NCBI GenBank assembly: GCA_046733475.1
Contig: JBKPPF010000020.1
Span: 1-64,000 of the forward strand
From: DATEOR01 sp046733475
Lineage (GTDB): Bacteria > Actinomycetota > Thermoleophilia > Gaiellales > Gaiellaceae
DNA: 64,000 nucleotides
Direction: 5' to 3'
Positions 45,518-54,840 of the stretch are shown here, piece after piece. How positions within the stretch are numbered: position 1 is the first letter of the stretch; every line of letters begins with the position of its first letter. The position numbers were made by a program, and so were the translations under genes. A model generated the notes under the pieces. That model had not been told where the DNA came from. It made no database searches and saw only the letters and a list, made by a program, of their open reading frames with translations.

Positions 45518-46282
45518 GTGAGCCAACCCCCCCGAATCCGAGGCTCGATTACGCGTGCGCTGGTTTTGCTCGCCACGAGCGGGGCGCTCTTCGCCGTGAT
45601 CGCGCCGGCAGCGTCAGCCAACATCCTCAAGCGGCTCGACTTCGATACGGGCTCTTTCACCCAGTGGTCGAGCGTTCAGGAAGCCGCTCCGGGCCGTGTC
45701 ACGATCGTCCGCAGCCCGATACGGCAGGGTCAATTCGCCTCGAAGTTCATCGTCAAGCCCGGTGACCACCCCGTGCCGGGAGGCGAGCGGGCCGAGGTCT
45801 TCTGGAGCAGCAAGGAGAACGCCGGCGAGACGTCCTGGTGGAGATGGTCGACGTACTTCCCGACGGCCTTCCATCCCAACCTCGGCGGCTGGAATATCTT
45901 CACCCAGTGGCACCACACCGGGCCGAACTGCACCTCTCCCATCCACTTCCAGGTCCGGCACTTCCGGCACCGGTCGCGGCTCGAGCTCCAGGTCTGGGGC
46001 GGGCGGCTGAGCTCCTCCTGCGAGCCGCAGTACAAACGTCTCTGGACGCTCGGGCGATTGCACCGGAACCGCTGGTACAACTTCGTGGTCAAGTTCCGGT
46101 GGTCCCCGCGCAAGGCACAAGGCCGCGTGCTCGTCCTGGTGAACGGAAAGGTCAAGGTGCGGGCCCACGCAGCGACCCTTTACAGGGGCCAAGGCGTATA
46201 CGTGAAACAGGGCTTCTACCGCGGCCCGTCGTCAAGGACGAGCACGATCTATGTGGACGGGATGCAGCGCTTCAGGCCCTGA
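45518..46282 (+). CDS. Secreted polysaccharide-lyase-like protein (heparin lyase I type fold)
   Basis: The 254-residue protein has a signal peptide (ALVLLATSGALFAVIAPAAS) and a jelly-roll domain of the Polysacc_lyase (PL13/PL20-like) type. It shows DFDTGSFTQWSSVQ, then PIRQGQFASKFIVKPGD, ERAEVFWSS, WWRWSTYFPTAFHPNLGGWN, FTQWHH and GRLHRNRWYNFVVKFRW. Members bind or cleave uronic-acid-containing chains. The next gene has the same domain in its C-terminal half. It would act on the cell's own or foreign polysaccharide outside the cell. Confidence 0.82.
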   Translation: MSQPPRIRGSITRALVLLATSGALFAVIAPAASANILKRLDFDTGSFTQWSSVQEAAPGRVTIVRSPIRQGQFASKFIVKPGDHPVPGGERAEVFWSSKENAGETSWWRWSTYFPTAFHPNLGGWNIFTQWHHTGPNCTSPIHFQVRHFRHRSRLELQVWGGRLSSSCEPQYKRLWTLGRLHRNRWYNFVVKFRWSPRKAQGRVLVLVNGKVKVRAHAATLYRGQGVYVKQGFYRGPSSRTSTIYVDGMQRFRP

Positions 46283-46286
46283 TCCT

Positions 46287-46334
46287 CGCGCCACCTCAAG
46301 TTTCGCCACGTCCCTCGAAGTGGCGATATGCGCG
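46287..46334 (+). other. Possible structured leader or terminator hairpin
   Basis: TCGCCAC (46303-46309) and GTGGCGA (46320-46326) form a perfect 7-base stem with a 10-base loop. CGCGC (46287-46291) and GCGCG (46330-46334) can add an outer stem. No T-run follows. It lies between the two lyase-like genes, in the leader of the second. Confidence 0.35.
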
Positions 46335-46440
46335 CAGACCTGCTCAATAACAAGTTCGAGGGATCAGGGGGCCTCCAAGGCCGGACGATCATTGGTTGCG
46401 CGGGTCACGACCCCCCGCCGCCACCAACTCGGAGGTTCCC

Positions 46441-47895
46441 TTGCCGGCCGCACGCTGGACAGGTGCGCTCGTCGGAGCGCTGGCCACAGCATGCCTTCTC
46501 GCCGCTCCCGCATTCGCGGACAGCTGCGGCAAGCCCGGATACTCGTACGCAGGCGTCGTGACCCAGAAACGCACGGCAGGCGTGCAGGCCATGATCACTG
46601 CTCCGGTCGCACCGCAGGTCCAGAGTGGCGACGTGAGCGGTTGGATCGGCGTGGGGCGAGTCGGTGTCTCGGGCAAGCGCGGCGTCGTCAGGGTCGGCCT
46701 GCTCGCGCAGACGGACGGCGCGATGCAGCTCTATTACGAGATCCGCCAGAACGGTGGCTGGGTCCGGCACCTCGGCCCGCAGGTTCAGCCGGGCGAGCGC
46801 CACTTCGTCAAGGTCGTGCGCTCGCGCCAAAACGCCAAGCGCTGGCGAGTCCTCATCGACGGCAACATGGTCGGGCCCTCGCTGCGCCTGGGAAAAGACT
46901 GGAAGTGGCTGCGGGCCGTCGCGACGGCCGAGTCCTGGGACGGCGGAGCCCCGTCGTGCAACCAGTTCCGCTACGCCTTCGGCAAGGTCAAGATCCGGAA
47001 CGGACGAGGATGGCGGCGGGTCGATACGCACAGGCCCGTCCAGGATCCGGGCTACAAGGTCCTCAACCAGCACAAGGCCCGCTTCCTCGCGACCAACGTC
47101 TCCGTCTCCACCGACCCGAGCGACACACGCGCGTTCGCCGGGGACTGGGAGACGGGCGACGCAAGTCAGTGGAGCGGCAACCACTGGAACCGGAACGTCC
47201 CCCTGAGCGATCAGTTCGCGATCGTCTCCGACCCGGTTCACCAGGGCGGCTTCGCCGCGAGATTCACGGTGCGCCCTGGAGACAAGTTCGGGTCGACTTC
47301 GGGCGAGCGCTCCGAGGTCCTGTACACGGGCGCGAACGAGGTCGAGGGCGACGACGTCTGGTACGCATGGTCGACGCTCTTCCCTTCTGACTGGACGACA
47401 CCGACCGGCTGGTCGATCTTCACCCAGTGGCACTCCTCCTACCCGGTCTCGCCCCCGATCTCCTTCAACATGAAGGGCGAGCGCATCCAGGTGAACTTCA
47501 ACACGGGCGCAGTCGACAGCGGCGGCGCAACCGTCAAGCCGGTCTACCCGATCACGGACGCGCTCCAGCGCGGCGTGTGGAACGATTTCGTCGTCCACAT
47601 CGTGTGGTCGTCGACGTCGGGATCCATCCAGGTCTGGCATCGAACCGGCAGCAACCCGTTCGAGCTGAAGGTCGACGCCGCCGGCGTACCGACGATGCAG
47701 ACGCTCGGAGGAGTCGTCTCGAACAACTATCTGAAGATCGGCTTCTATAGAAACGACGAGCCGAGGCTCACTAACGTCGTCTACCAGGACGGCTTCAGCC
47801 GGGCGACGACGCCTCAGGCGCTCGCTCCGGCCTTCGGAAGCGATCCCTCCTTCCAGACGCTTCTCGACGAGATGGCGCCGCCGGCGCCGGCCTAG
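46441..47895 (+). CDS. Two-domain secreted polysaccharide-lyase-like protein
   Basis: The TTG at 46441, five bases after a GGAGG, starts a signal peptide (PAARWTGALVGALATACLLA) and 484 residues. The N-terminal half (about 35-210) is a laminin-G-like beta-sandwich with DVSGWIGVGRVGVSGKRGVV and GWVRHLGPQVQPGERHFVKV. The C-terminal half repeats the lyase-like jelly roll of the upstream gene: DWETGDASQWSGNHWNRN, GERSEVLYT, YAWSTLFPSDW, WSIFTQWHSS. It is probably an extracellular polysaccharide-binding or cleaving protein. Its stop shares CTAG with the converging operon. Confidence 0.82.
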   Translation: MPAARWTGALVGALATACLLAAPAFADSCGKPGYSYAGVVTQKRTAGVQAMITAPVAPQVQSGDVSGWIGVGRVGVSGKRGVVRVGLLAQTDGAMQLYYEIRQNGGWVRHLGPQVQPGERHFVKVVRSRQNAKRWRVLIDGNMVGPSLRLGKDWKWLRAVATAESWDGGAPSCNQFRYAFGKVKIRNGRGWRRVDTHRPVQDPGYKVLNQHKARFLATNVSVSTDPSDTRAFAGDWETGDASQWSGNHWNRNVPLSDQFAIVSDPVHQGGFAARFTVRPGDKFGSTSGERSEVLYTGANEVEGDDVWYAWSTLFPSDWTTPTGWSIFTQWHSSYPVSPPISFNMKGERIQVNFNTGAVDSGGATVKPVYPITDALQRGVWNDFVVHIVWSSTSGSIQVWHRTGSNPFELKVDAAGVPTMQTLGGVVSNNYLKIGFYRNDEPRLTNVVYQDGFSRATTPQALAPAFGSDPSFQTLLDEMAPPAPA

Positions 47896-49028
47896 CTCGC
47901 GGACACGTACTCGGCGAGGGCTAGCAGCATGTGGCCGTCGCTCCAGCGAACGTAGGGCACCGAGGCACGCAGAAGCTGCCGGCGCTGGAAGGCAAAACGG
48001 CCGTCGTCGCGGCGCATGTGCGTCAACGTCCAGTCGAGTACGCGCTCTGCCGTTGGGAGCGCGCGTTCGTCTCGCTCGTGCAAGGCGGAGAGCGCCCAGA
48101 CACACGAAGCGCAGGAATGGATGTCGACCGGATACCGGGCATCTGGAGAGGCGCGGACGGCTCCGTCCGGATCCACGAACCTGTCCAGAAAGAAGTCCAG
48201 GGCCCGATCGAGCGCCTCACCCAAGCGAGCTGCTTCCTCCTCGACATTCAAGGCCCGGTGCAGGCTCCAGAGGACGAAGGCGGTGTGGTAGCCGTCCACC
48301 CAGCCGAGATCGGAGCGTTCCCCGTACGGCCAGGAGCCGTCCGGCCGCTGCCTCCGGAGCGAGTACCGCAGAGCGGGGAGGGCATCCTCCGCACGCCCCC
48401 GCCTGGCGAACAGGCTCGCGACGAGAAGGCTCGCGTTGTGGATCGGGACCTTCGAGCCTTCGTGGTAGGCGAAGTAGGACTCGCTCCCCTGCTCGACTGC
48501 AAGGGAGGAGCGCGCGAATCCGAGCGCGGAGTCGATCGACGGAGCGAAACGACCCGGAGGAGCGAGCTCCTCGGCGTCCATGAGGGCGTGCGCGGCGAAC
48601 GTCGTGACGACGGCGTTCGGTTTGGTCCGGGGGTAGTAGCCCCATCGCGTCTGGACGTCGAACGGATATGCCCAGCCCTCGCCGCCGCCGGCCTTCATGG
48701 CCCGGCCCTCGAGGCGATCCGCCAGCGCGAGCGCGAGACCCGCGTACCGGCCGTCGGGCTCGACCTTCGCCAGCCGCGCATAGGCGGAGACGAAAAGCGC
48801 GAGCGCCTTAGGGTTCTCGGTCTGCGGTACGCCGAGCACCCGCCGCGGATTGAACGGTAGGGCCTTCAGTCCCTGGATCGCGGTCTGACGAAGCAGCGGC
48901 GTCCGCGCGAGCGCCCTGATTCCACGGGAGGCGAGCGCGTCGTAGGGGTCCCACCCGACGAAGTGGCTCCGTTCAAGGGCGGCTGAGAGAGAATCTGCCG
49001 CAGCCTGGGCTTGCGCCCTCTCAACCAT
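47892..49028 (-). CDS. Alpha/alpha-barrel protein of a polysaccharide locus
   Basis: The 378-residue soluble protein is built of helical hairpins with aromatic and Gly turns (GRYAGLALALADRLEGRAM, GWAYPFDVQTRWGYYPRTKP, ESYFAYHEGSKVPIHNASLL, GSWPYGERSDLGWVDGYHTA). This resembles the (alpha/alpha) barrels of prenyltransferase/squalene-cyclase repeats and of glucuronyl C5-epimerase or lyase-like enzymes. No signal peptide is seen. It is the last gene of the 13-gene operon and overlaps the upstream glycosyltransferase by eight bases. It may modify the polysaccharide or its lipid carrier, but that is inference. Confidence 0.75.
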   Translation of the reverse strand: MVERAQAQAAADSLSAALERSHFVGWDPYDALASRGIRALARTPLLRQTAIQGLKALPFNPRRVLGVPQTENPKALALFVSAYARLAKVEPDGRYAGLALALADRLEGRAMKAGGGEGWAYPFDVQTRWGYYPRTKPNAVVTTFAAHALMDAEELAPPGRFAPSIDSALGFARSSLAVEQGSESYFAYHEGSKVPIHNASLLVASLFARRGRAEDALPALRYSLRRQRPDGSWPYGERSDLGWVDGYHTAFVLWSLHRALNVEEEAARLGEALDRALDFFLDRFVDPDGAVRASPDARYPVDIHSCASCVWALSALHERDERALPTAERVLDWTLTHMRRDDGRFAFQRRQLLRASVPYVRWSDGHMLLALAEYVSAS

Positions 49029-50247
49029 CCTTCGAGAGCCGGTCGGTTGCGATCTTGTAGACGTCGACTGTCTGGCGGGTCATGGCCTCGATCGTGTACC
49101 CCTGAAGAATCCGTTCGCGTGCAGCTTCGCCCATCCGGCGGCGGAGCGCGTCATCGGCGAGCACGGAGCGGATCGCCGCGGCCCACCGTTCGGGCGCGGC
49201 CGGCGGCAGGAGCAAGCCACTCGTTCCGTCCTCGATCAGCTCGACCCCACCGCCAACCGTGGACGCGAGCAGGGGAAGTCCCGAGGCCATCGCCTCGAGC
49301 GGGACGAGCGGCGCCGCCTCGTCTCGTTCGGTCGGGAAGAGGAAGATGTCCGACGCAGCGAGGTAGTCCACGACTTCGTCTCTCGGCTTGGGGCCGAGGA
49401 AGGCCACGCGCTCGCCTACGCCGGCCTTGGCCGCGATTGCCTCGAGCCGCTCTCGCTCTGGCCCCGCGCCGATGACGACGAGTCTCGGCTGCGAGTTGCC
49501 GAGCCGCGCGAGCGCCTCGATGGCGGTCTCGTAGCCCTTGTCCCGCTCCAGCCGCCCGACGCTGAGGAGGATCGGGTCGGCGCCGAGGCCAAGAACCTCC
49601 CGCATATCCTCCTTCGGGCGAGGCTTGAACTTGTCGGCGTCGATCCCGTTCGGGACGACGTGCACCCGGGCGCGGTCGAGAAGGAAGGATCGTGCTGTCC
49701 CGTTCACCTGCTGATGAGAGGGCACCATGGCCTCGCACGCGCGGAACCGCGCGAAGTCGGCCGGGACGACATGCCCGATCGTGAGCCAAACAAGGTGCTT
49801 GGCCTCGCGTACGCGGGGCCGGACCCCCGAGTCGCGTACGGCTCGCCCGACCGTCGCTCCTGCGAGACCGAGGTAGTTCCCGTGAAACTTCGCGGCGAGC
49901 GGAACGCGGCGATGAACTCCGCGACGGAGCAGACCGAGAGCACTCGTCGACTCGCTGTGCACCACGTCGAAGGGATTGGCGGCATGGAGCCGCTCGAAGG
50001 CCGTCGCGGACTCGCTCAGCCAGTCGCGGTTACGCGTCGGCCGGCCGGGCTTCCGCGACGGGACGCCGCCGAAGTGCCACGTCCCGCCGAGGTGCGTCGT
50101 CTCCGCGAGCCCGTCACGGTGCCTCGGAGCGATGACGTCGACCTCGTGACCCGCCTCGACGAGACCGCTGCAGAGGTCGGCGGCGTGGCCCTGCATCCCA
50201 CCGATGCCATGGGCGTAGCTCGCAACCGTGACGATGCAGACACGCAA
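49021..50247 (-). CDS. Glycosyltransferase family 4 protein
   Basis: The protein has a GT-B fold. The N-terminus RVCIVTVASYAHGIGGMQGH contains the GGMQ acceptor-side motif. FHGNYLGLAGATVG and VHVVPNGIDADKFKPRP lead to the C-terminal domain (ILLSVGRLERDKGYETAIEA). FPTERDEAAPLVPLEAMASG and TVGGGVELIEDG are the GT4 E(x7)E donor region. A TTG at 50247 gives 408 residues starting at the homology and lies 14 bases after the upstream stop. A longer frame extends further upstream but enters the preceding gene. It adds one sugar of the repeat unit. Confidence 0.88.
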   Translation of the reverse strand: MRVCIVTVASYAHGIGGMQGHAADLCSGLVEAGHEVDVIAPRHRDGLAETTHLGGTWHFGGVPSRKPGRPTRNRDWLSESATAFERLHAANPFDVVHSESTSALGLLRRGVHRRVPLAAKFHGNYLGLAGATVGRAVRDSGVRPRVREAKHLVWLTIGHVVPADFARFRACEAMVPSHQQVNGTARSFLLDRARVHVVPNGIDADKFKPRPKEDMREVLGLGADPILLSVGRLERDKGYETAIEALARLGNSQPRLVVIGAGPERERLEAIAAKAGVGERVAFLGPKPRDEVVDYLAASDIFLFPTERDEAAPLVPLEAMASGLPLLASTVGGGVELIEDGTSGLLLPPAAPERWAAAIRSVLADDALRRRMGEAARERILQGYTIEAMTRQTVDVYKIATDRLSKDG

Positions 50248-50261
50248 AGCTGCGACGGAGG

Positions 50262-52583
50262 CTAGTGAAACTCTCGGGGCGGACGCCTCGCGGAGACGAG
50301 CGCGGGCAGGAGCAGCACGATCCAGACCGTCAGAAGGAATGACGGGTCGCTGAGAATCGGGCCGGTGAGCGCGTTGACCATGAAGATGAACCAGGTTCCG
50401 ATCGCCCAGAGGACGAGTGCGCGCTCGAAGGAGATCGAGCCGCGGGCCCGCCGGATCGCGTCCCACACGAACGTGCCGAAGAGCAGCAATAGCGCGGCGA
50501 GCGCAACGACGCCCCCGCCGGCGAGGATCCAGATGTAGCTGTTATGCGGGTCTCCCTGCAGGCGGTAGGCCGCTCCGTTCCAGATGTAATTGAAATTGCG
50601 GCCGAACCCGAGGCCGAGCAGCGCCTCCTCGCCAGGCCACCCGTCGTCCGAACCGGCCGTGCTCGCTCCCTGGCTCGCACCGAGCTGACTGGAGGGATCG
50701 TTCCTCGTGAGCGAGGCGCGGTCGGCCAACACGTCGACTTCCTGGGGCATGCCCCAGGTACGAACGAGCGCCCTGATTTCCGTCGTGTCACTTCTCGAGA
50801 TCCGCATGCGCACGAAGTAGCGCTGCATCGTCTCGGAAAGGACGAATGGGGCGACGACCTGGCGCGACGTCTCGCCATTCGCGCCGTACTCCCACAGCTC
50901 GACTCCGACCACCTCGTGACCGCTAGTCCCCTGAAGCCACACCGAGAAGGTCCAGTCTTCCCCTTTTCGTGCCGGTACGGCGTCCGAGTAGAAGCCCTCG
51001 TCCGTTGCGTTTCCTTCGGTCGTCATTCGACCGGAGAGCTCGCCGAAAGCGGGCGTCTTGGCCCGGACCCAGGTGAACTGGCCGCCCTGCATCGACCAAT
51101 TGCTCGTGCCGATCTCGAAGCCGGGGTTTTGGAGCACGTTCTGTTTCGGATCAGCAGGCTTCGGGGCCGGCAGCGAGAGAACGTACGTCTCGTCAGCGTA
51201 ATAGATCGCCTTCTGGGGATCTGAGCGCGTCCTGATGATCGCCCGGACATAGGTGGTCTCCGGGTCCGTAACCGTCATCTGGATGGCGTGATAGGTCATC
51301 TGCTGGCTCAAGACGATGGGGAGGTTGGCGTAACCCGTGTGCGTTCCGTCGGTCCCGTACTCCCAGATCCCGACGTTGACGAGCTCACCGCCCTGGGCGC
51401 CGCGCAGCCAGGCCGAAAACCGCCACGTCTGGCCGACGTGCGTCAGAATCGGCTTCGAATAGGGGCCCTCGTCGAACGCGGTCCCGTCCGTCTCGATCCG
51501 GAGGGCGTTCTTGTCGAAGGTCGGGAAGTTGACAGGAACGGAGGCCCTCGTTCCCCCCTGCATAAGCCAATCGCCCACACCTTCCTCGAAGCTGGAGTCG
51601 GAAAGGCGGTTCAGCCGATCGGGGGGCTCGGCCGCTTTCCACTGCCCGCTCTTGAACCCGGCGAGCGCCGCCTCGAAGGTGCCGAATCGCCAGCGCACAG
51701 TGCTGTCGTTCAGCGGGTTCGCGCTCACGCGGTCGACGAGCGTGGAGCCGACGGACGGGGTCAAGGCCGCGGCGACGATCGCCAGAGTCGCAAATGCGAC
51801 CCAGACGGGCCATTTCCGCAGGACGAACGAACGAGTCTCACGGAGGGTCAAGAAAACGACCGGTACGAGCAGCGCGAGCGCGATGTACGTCGTTCGTCCG
51901 AACGTGAGGGCCTCTGCGACGAGCGCGAGTCCCGCGACCGCAAGGTGCAGCCACCGGCGGTGCCCGCGATCAAACTCGACGTTGAGAAGCGCGATCAGGA
52001 ACGCCGACGCGATATACATCCCGGCCCCTAGCGACAGAAGGCGCGCTCCGCCCGTGGAAAGCAAGGAAGCGCTGGTCTGGGGCACGCCGGTGGCGAGCGA
52101 GTAGCCTCCGAGCACCAGCTGCCACACCGTCCCTGCGTAGAGCACCGAGACGAGGCCCCAGTAGACATCGCGTGGTCGGAGACGCAAGACAGCGAGACCG
52201 ATCGCCGCGTAGAGAACAAGCCGAACGGGCTGCGCGATAAAGCTTTCGCCGTAACGCTCGTGGCCGCGGACGATTCCGGGGATCAGCGAGAGACCCAAGA
52301 GCAGAAGCGGCCACTTGAGCAGCGGCGAGGAAGCCTCGGCGGTCGATTCGTGCCGAAACAGCTTCTCCCCGAGCCAGAGCACTACCGCAGCCAGGACGAG
52401 GAGGTCGCTCAGGAAGACCGATAGGCCCCCGGGAACCGAAAACGGTGTACGCGTGTGCCACGCTTCGGTCAGCGGGAGCCCGACTGCGAGCAGCACGATT
52501 GCCAGCCGGACGCGATAGACCGAGTCCTTGGGCAAGACCTCCGAGGTGGTGAAGAAACGGCTGATGGCGACGAGGCTCGTCAT
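50262..52583 (-). CDS. O-antigen ligase-type membrane protein with two inserted carbohydrate-binding-like domains
   Basis: The 773-residue protein has about 10 N-terminal membrane helices, then DSTVRWRFGTFEAALAGF (conserved Arg region). An outer segment of about 300 residues follows, then LQGDPHNSYIWILAGGG (ligase HN-Y motif) and three more helices. The inserted segment has two similar beta-sandwich units, about 325-472 (RLSDSSFEEGVGDWLMQGG) and 484-627 (NVLQNPGFEIGTSNWSMQGG). Both start with the NPGFE..W signature of CBM4/9-type domains. They probably bind the growing glycan. The ATG overlaps the stop of the flippase gene. Confidence 0.85.
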   Translation of the reverse strand: MTSLVAISRFFTTSEVLPKDSVYRVRLAIVLLAVGLPLTEAWHTRTPFSVPGGLSVFLSDLLVLAAVVLWLGEKLFRHESTAEASSPLLKWPLLLLGLSLIPGIVRGHERYGESFIAQPVRLVLYAAIGLAVLRLRPRDVYWGLVSVLYAGTVWQLVLGGYSLATGVPQTSASLLSTGGARLLSLGAGMYIASAFLIALLNVEFDRGHRRWLHLAVAGLALVAEALTFGRTTYIALALLVPVVFLTLRETRSFVLRKWPVWVAFATLAIVAAALTPSVGSTLVDRVSANPLNDSTVRWRFGTFEAALAGFKSGQWKAAEPPDRLNRLSDSSFEEGVGDWLMQGGTRASVPVNFPTFDKNALRIETDGTAFDEGPYSKPILTHVGQTWRFSAWLRGAQGGELVNVGIWEYGTDGTHTGYANLPIVLSQQMTYHAIQMTVTDPETTYVRAIIRTRSDPQKAIYYADETYVLSLPAPKPADPKQNVLQNPGFEIGTSNWSMQGGQFTWVRAKTPAFGELSGRMTTEGNATDEGFYSDAVPARKGEDWTFSVWLQGTSGHEVVGVELWEYGANGETSRQVVAPFVLSETMQRYFVRMRISRSDTTEIRALVRTWGMPQEVDVLADRASLTRNDPSSQLGASQGASTAGSDDGWPGEEALLGLGFGRNFNYIWNGAAYRLQGDPHNSYIWILAGGGVVALAALLLLFGTFVWDAIRRARGSISFERALVLWAIGTWFIFMVNALTGPILSDPSFLLTVWIVLLLPALVSARRPPREFH

Positions 52584-54088
52584 CTTGCCGCGTCCGCTCC
52601 CCTGAGACCGACCCACATCGGCACGACGATGCTGCGCGCGAACGTGAGCGTGGCGGCCACGTAGACCGCTGCGCCCGCCGCGACGAGGAGGAGCAGCTGG
52701 ACGCCCGGCCTGAACTGGTCGGTGGCCGGCATGAGCAGGAGGAGCGCAGCGCCGAGCACGGCCGAGCAGAGAAGCGACGGCGCGAGGGCGCGGGCGAGCT
52801 CGATGACGCCGCCGTCGAGCAGGCGGAGCGCGACCCCGAGCTTGACGACACCGCAGACCGACACCGAGACCAGCATCGCGAGCGCGCCACCATCGACCCC
52901 GTGCGTCCGGACGAGGACGATCAGAGCCGGGACCGCGATCGCGACCTGCAGAATGCCGACGCTCAGGCCGAGCTCGGGCCTCCCGGCGCCCTTGAAGACC
53001 TCCCCGCCGGGAGCGCTGAACGACTTCACGAGCCCGTAGACGGCGAGGATGCGCAGGGGTCCGATCGCCTCCGCCCACTTCTGTCCGAAGAGCCCGAGGA
53101 CAATCGGCTCGGCGCAGATCAGAATCGTCACGCTGACCGGAATCGCGAGCACTGCGATCCGCTGCAGATTCTGGATGAACGCGCGGCGAAAGCGGGCGAG
53201 CTCGCCCTGAAGCAGCGAGTACACGGGGAACATGACGCGGCCGACGATGTGGGCGATGACGGTGTTGGGGAAGTCGGCCAGCCGGAAGGCGACCGCGTAG
53301 AAGCCGAGCGCCGTCGCCCCGAGCACGCGGCCGATGACGACGTTGTCGGCGGTGTTGTTGGCGATGTTCACGATATTGGTTGCGCTCACGTAGCGGCCGT
53401 ACCTGATGAGCTCCCGGATGACGCCTATATCGGCCTTGCGCGGATCAGGATGAAGCGGGGCGACGGCCCAGGCGAGGCCGGACTGCATCGCCGAGCCGGC
53501 GATCTGGCCGAACACGATGCTCCAGACGCCGAAGCCGGTGAATGCGAGGCTGAGCGAGACGACGGCCTGCGCAAGTGCGCCCGTCAGCTCGCACACCGAG
53601 CGCGTGCGGAAGTCGATGTTGCGCTCGAGGAGCGCGAGCGGGATCGTGCCGAATGCCCGCGTGATCAGCAGGAACGACATCGCGCGGATGACGTTCGTGA
53701 GCTCGGGCGTGCGGAAGAGATCAGCGAAGAGCGGAGAGAGGACCAGCGCCAGCCCGAAAAGGACAGTGCTCGAGCAGAGGACGAAGGCGAACGCCGATCC
53801 GGCGGCGCGCTCGACATCGTGGCGGCGGTAGACGAGCGCCGCGGCCGCGCCCGCGTTCTGCACCTGATCGGTGATGACGAGCACCGTCCAGGCGAGCGCA
53901 ACGAGGCCGAACGCCTTCGGCTCGAGGAGGCGGACGAGCGCGAGCGTGGTGAGCAGCGAGACGAGGTTTTGGCCTCCGTAGCTCACGGCGACCCAGGCGG
54001 AGCCGCGCATGATGCGGCTGTCGAGCTTCGCATCGTCCTGGGCGACGACCTCGGCGAGGTCCTGTGCCCTGCGCGGCCGGCGGATCAT
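52580..54088 (-). CDS. Wzx-like flippase (MOP superfamily)
   Basis: The 502-residue protein has about 12-14 membrane helices. Its N-terminus (GSAWVAVSYGGQNLVSLLTT, then LALVRLLEPKAFGLVALAWT) is typical of polysaccharide flippases of the Wzx/MVF branch. GFYAVAFRLADFPNTVIAHI and FPVYSLLQGELARFRRAF are also family-like. It should flip the lipid-linked repeat unit across the cytoplasmic membrane. It overlaps the ligase gene downstream (ATGA) and the WecG-type gene upstream by four bases, so it is in the middle of the operon. Confidence 0.92.
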   Translation of the reverse strand: MIRRPRRAQDLAEVVAQDDAKLDSRIMRGSAWVAVSYGGQNLVSLLTTLALVRLLEPKAFGLVALAWTVLVITDQVQNAGAAAALVYRRHDVERAAGSAFAFVLCSSTVLFGLALVLSPLFADLFRTPELTNVIRAMSFLLITRAFGTIPLALLERNIDFRTRSVCELTGALAQAVVSLSLAFTGFGVWSIVFGQIAGSAMQSGLAWAVAPLHPDPRKADIGVIRELIRYGRYVSATNIVNIANNTADNVVIGRVLGATALGFYAVAFRLADFPNTVIAHIVGRVMFPVYSLLQGELARFRRAFIQNLQRIAVLAIPVSVTILICAEPIVLGLFGQKWAEAIGPLRILAVYGLVKSFSAPGGEVFKGAGRPELGLSVGILQVAIAVPALIVLVRTHGVDGGALAMLVSVSVCGVVKLGVALRLLDGGVIELARALAPSLLCSAVLGAALLLLMPATDQFRPGVQLLLLVAAGAAVYVAATLTFARSIVVPMWVGLRGADAAR

Positions 54089-54840
54089 GGGCGCGTCCCC
54101 AGTCGCGTCCGGAGCACCTCACGGCCGACGAGGTAGACGAAGCGCGTGTTCCCGACGACGTAGCGGCCCGCCAGGCGGCGCGGCTCCTGGACCATCCGGA
54201 ACGCCCACTCGAGCCCGGTTCGCTGCGCCCAGCGGGGCGCCCGCTTGCGCACGCCCGCCAGAACCTCGAACGACCCGCCCACTCCCATCGTGAAAGGCAC
54301 TCCGAGCTCGTCGCGATGCCGCGCCTGAAAAAGCTCCTTCTGTGGAGTGCCGAGGGCGATGAAGAGGATGTCCGGCTGGGCCGCCGCGATCCGCCGCACG
54401 ACGGACTCCTCCTCGGTCGGAGCGAAGAAGCCGTGCTGCGTGCCCGCGATCCTGATCGCCGGATGGCGGCGCTCGATTTCTGCCCGCGCGCGGGAGACGA
54501 TGCCCGGCTCGCTGCCGAAGAGGTAGACGGAGTAGCCGCGCTCGGCGGCGTGCGCGAAGAGAAGCTCCATGAGGTCGGTGCCGTTCACGCGGCCGGGGAC
54601 GGTATGGCCGAGGGCCCGCGCAGCCCAGACGACGGGCACGCCGTCGGCGGTGACGAGGTCGCAGAGCTCGACTGACTCGCGCAGCTCGCTGTCCGTCTGC
54701 ATGCGCACGAGCTTGGCCGCGTTCAGGGAGGCGTTGAGGGTCGGACGTCGCGCGGCGACGGCTTCGTCCACCAGCTTGACCGCGTCGTCCAGCGTGACCG
54801 TGTCGAGCGGCGCTCCGAGCAGATGAATGCGCTCAGGCAT
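54085..54840 (-). CDS. WecG/TagA/CpsF family glycosyltransferase
   Basis: The 251-residue protein matches the GT26 family: IHLLGAPLDTVTLDDAVKLV, then TLNASLNAAKLVRM, LVTADGVPVVWAARALGHTV, VNGTDLMELLFAHAAERGYS, LFGSEPGIV, FIALGTPQKELFQARH and MGVGGSFEVLAGVRKRAPRW. Members transfer N-acetylmannosamine or its uronic acid to a lipid-linked acceptor, which fits the wecB gene directly upstream. The ATG at 54840 overlaps the wecB stop by eight bases. Confidence 0.94.
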   Translation of the reverse strand: MPERIHLLGAPLDTVTLDDAVKLVDEAVAARRPTLNASLNAAKLVRMQTDSELRESVELCDLVTADGVPVVWAARALGHTVPGRVNGTDLMELLFAHAAERGYSVYLFGSEPGIVSRARAEIERRHPAIRIAGTQHGFFAPTEEESVVRRIAAAQPDILFIALGTPQKELFQARHRDELGVPFTMGVGGSFEVLAGVRKRAPRWAQRTGLEWAFRMVQEPRRLAGRYVVGNTRFVYLVGREVLRTRLGTRP

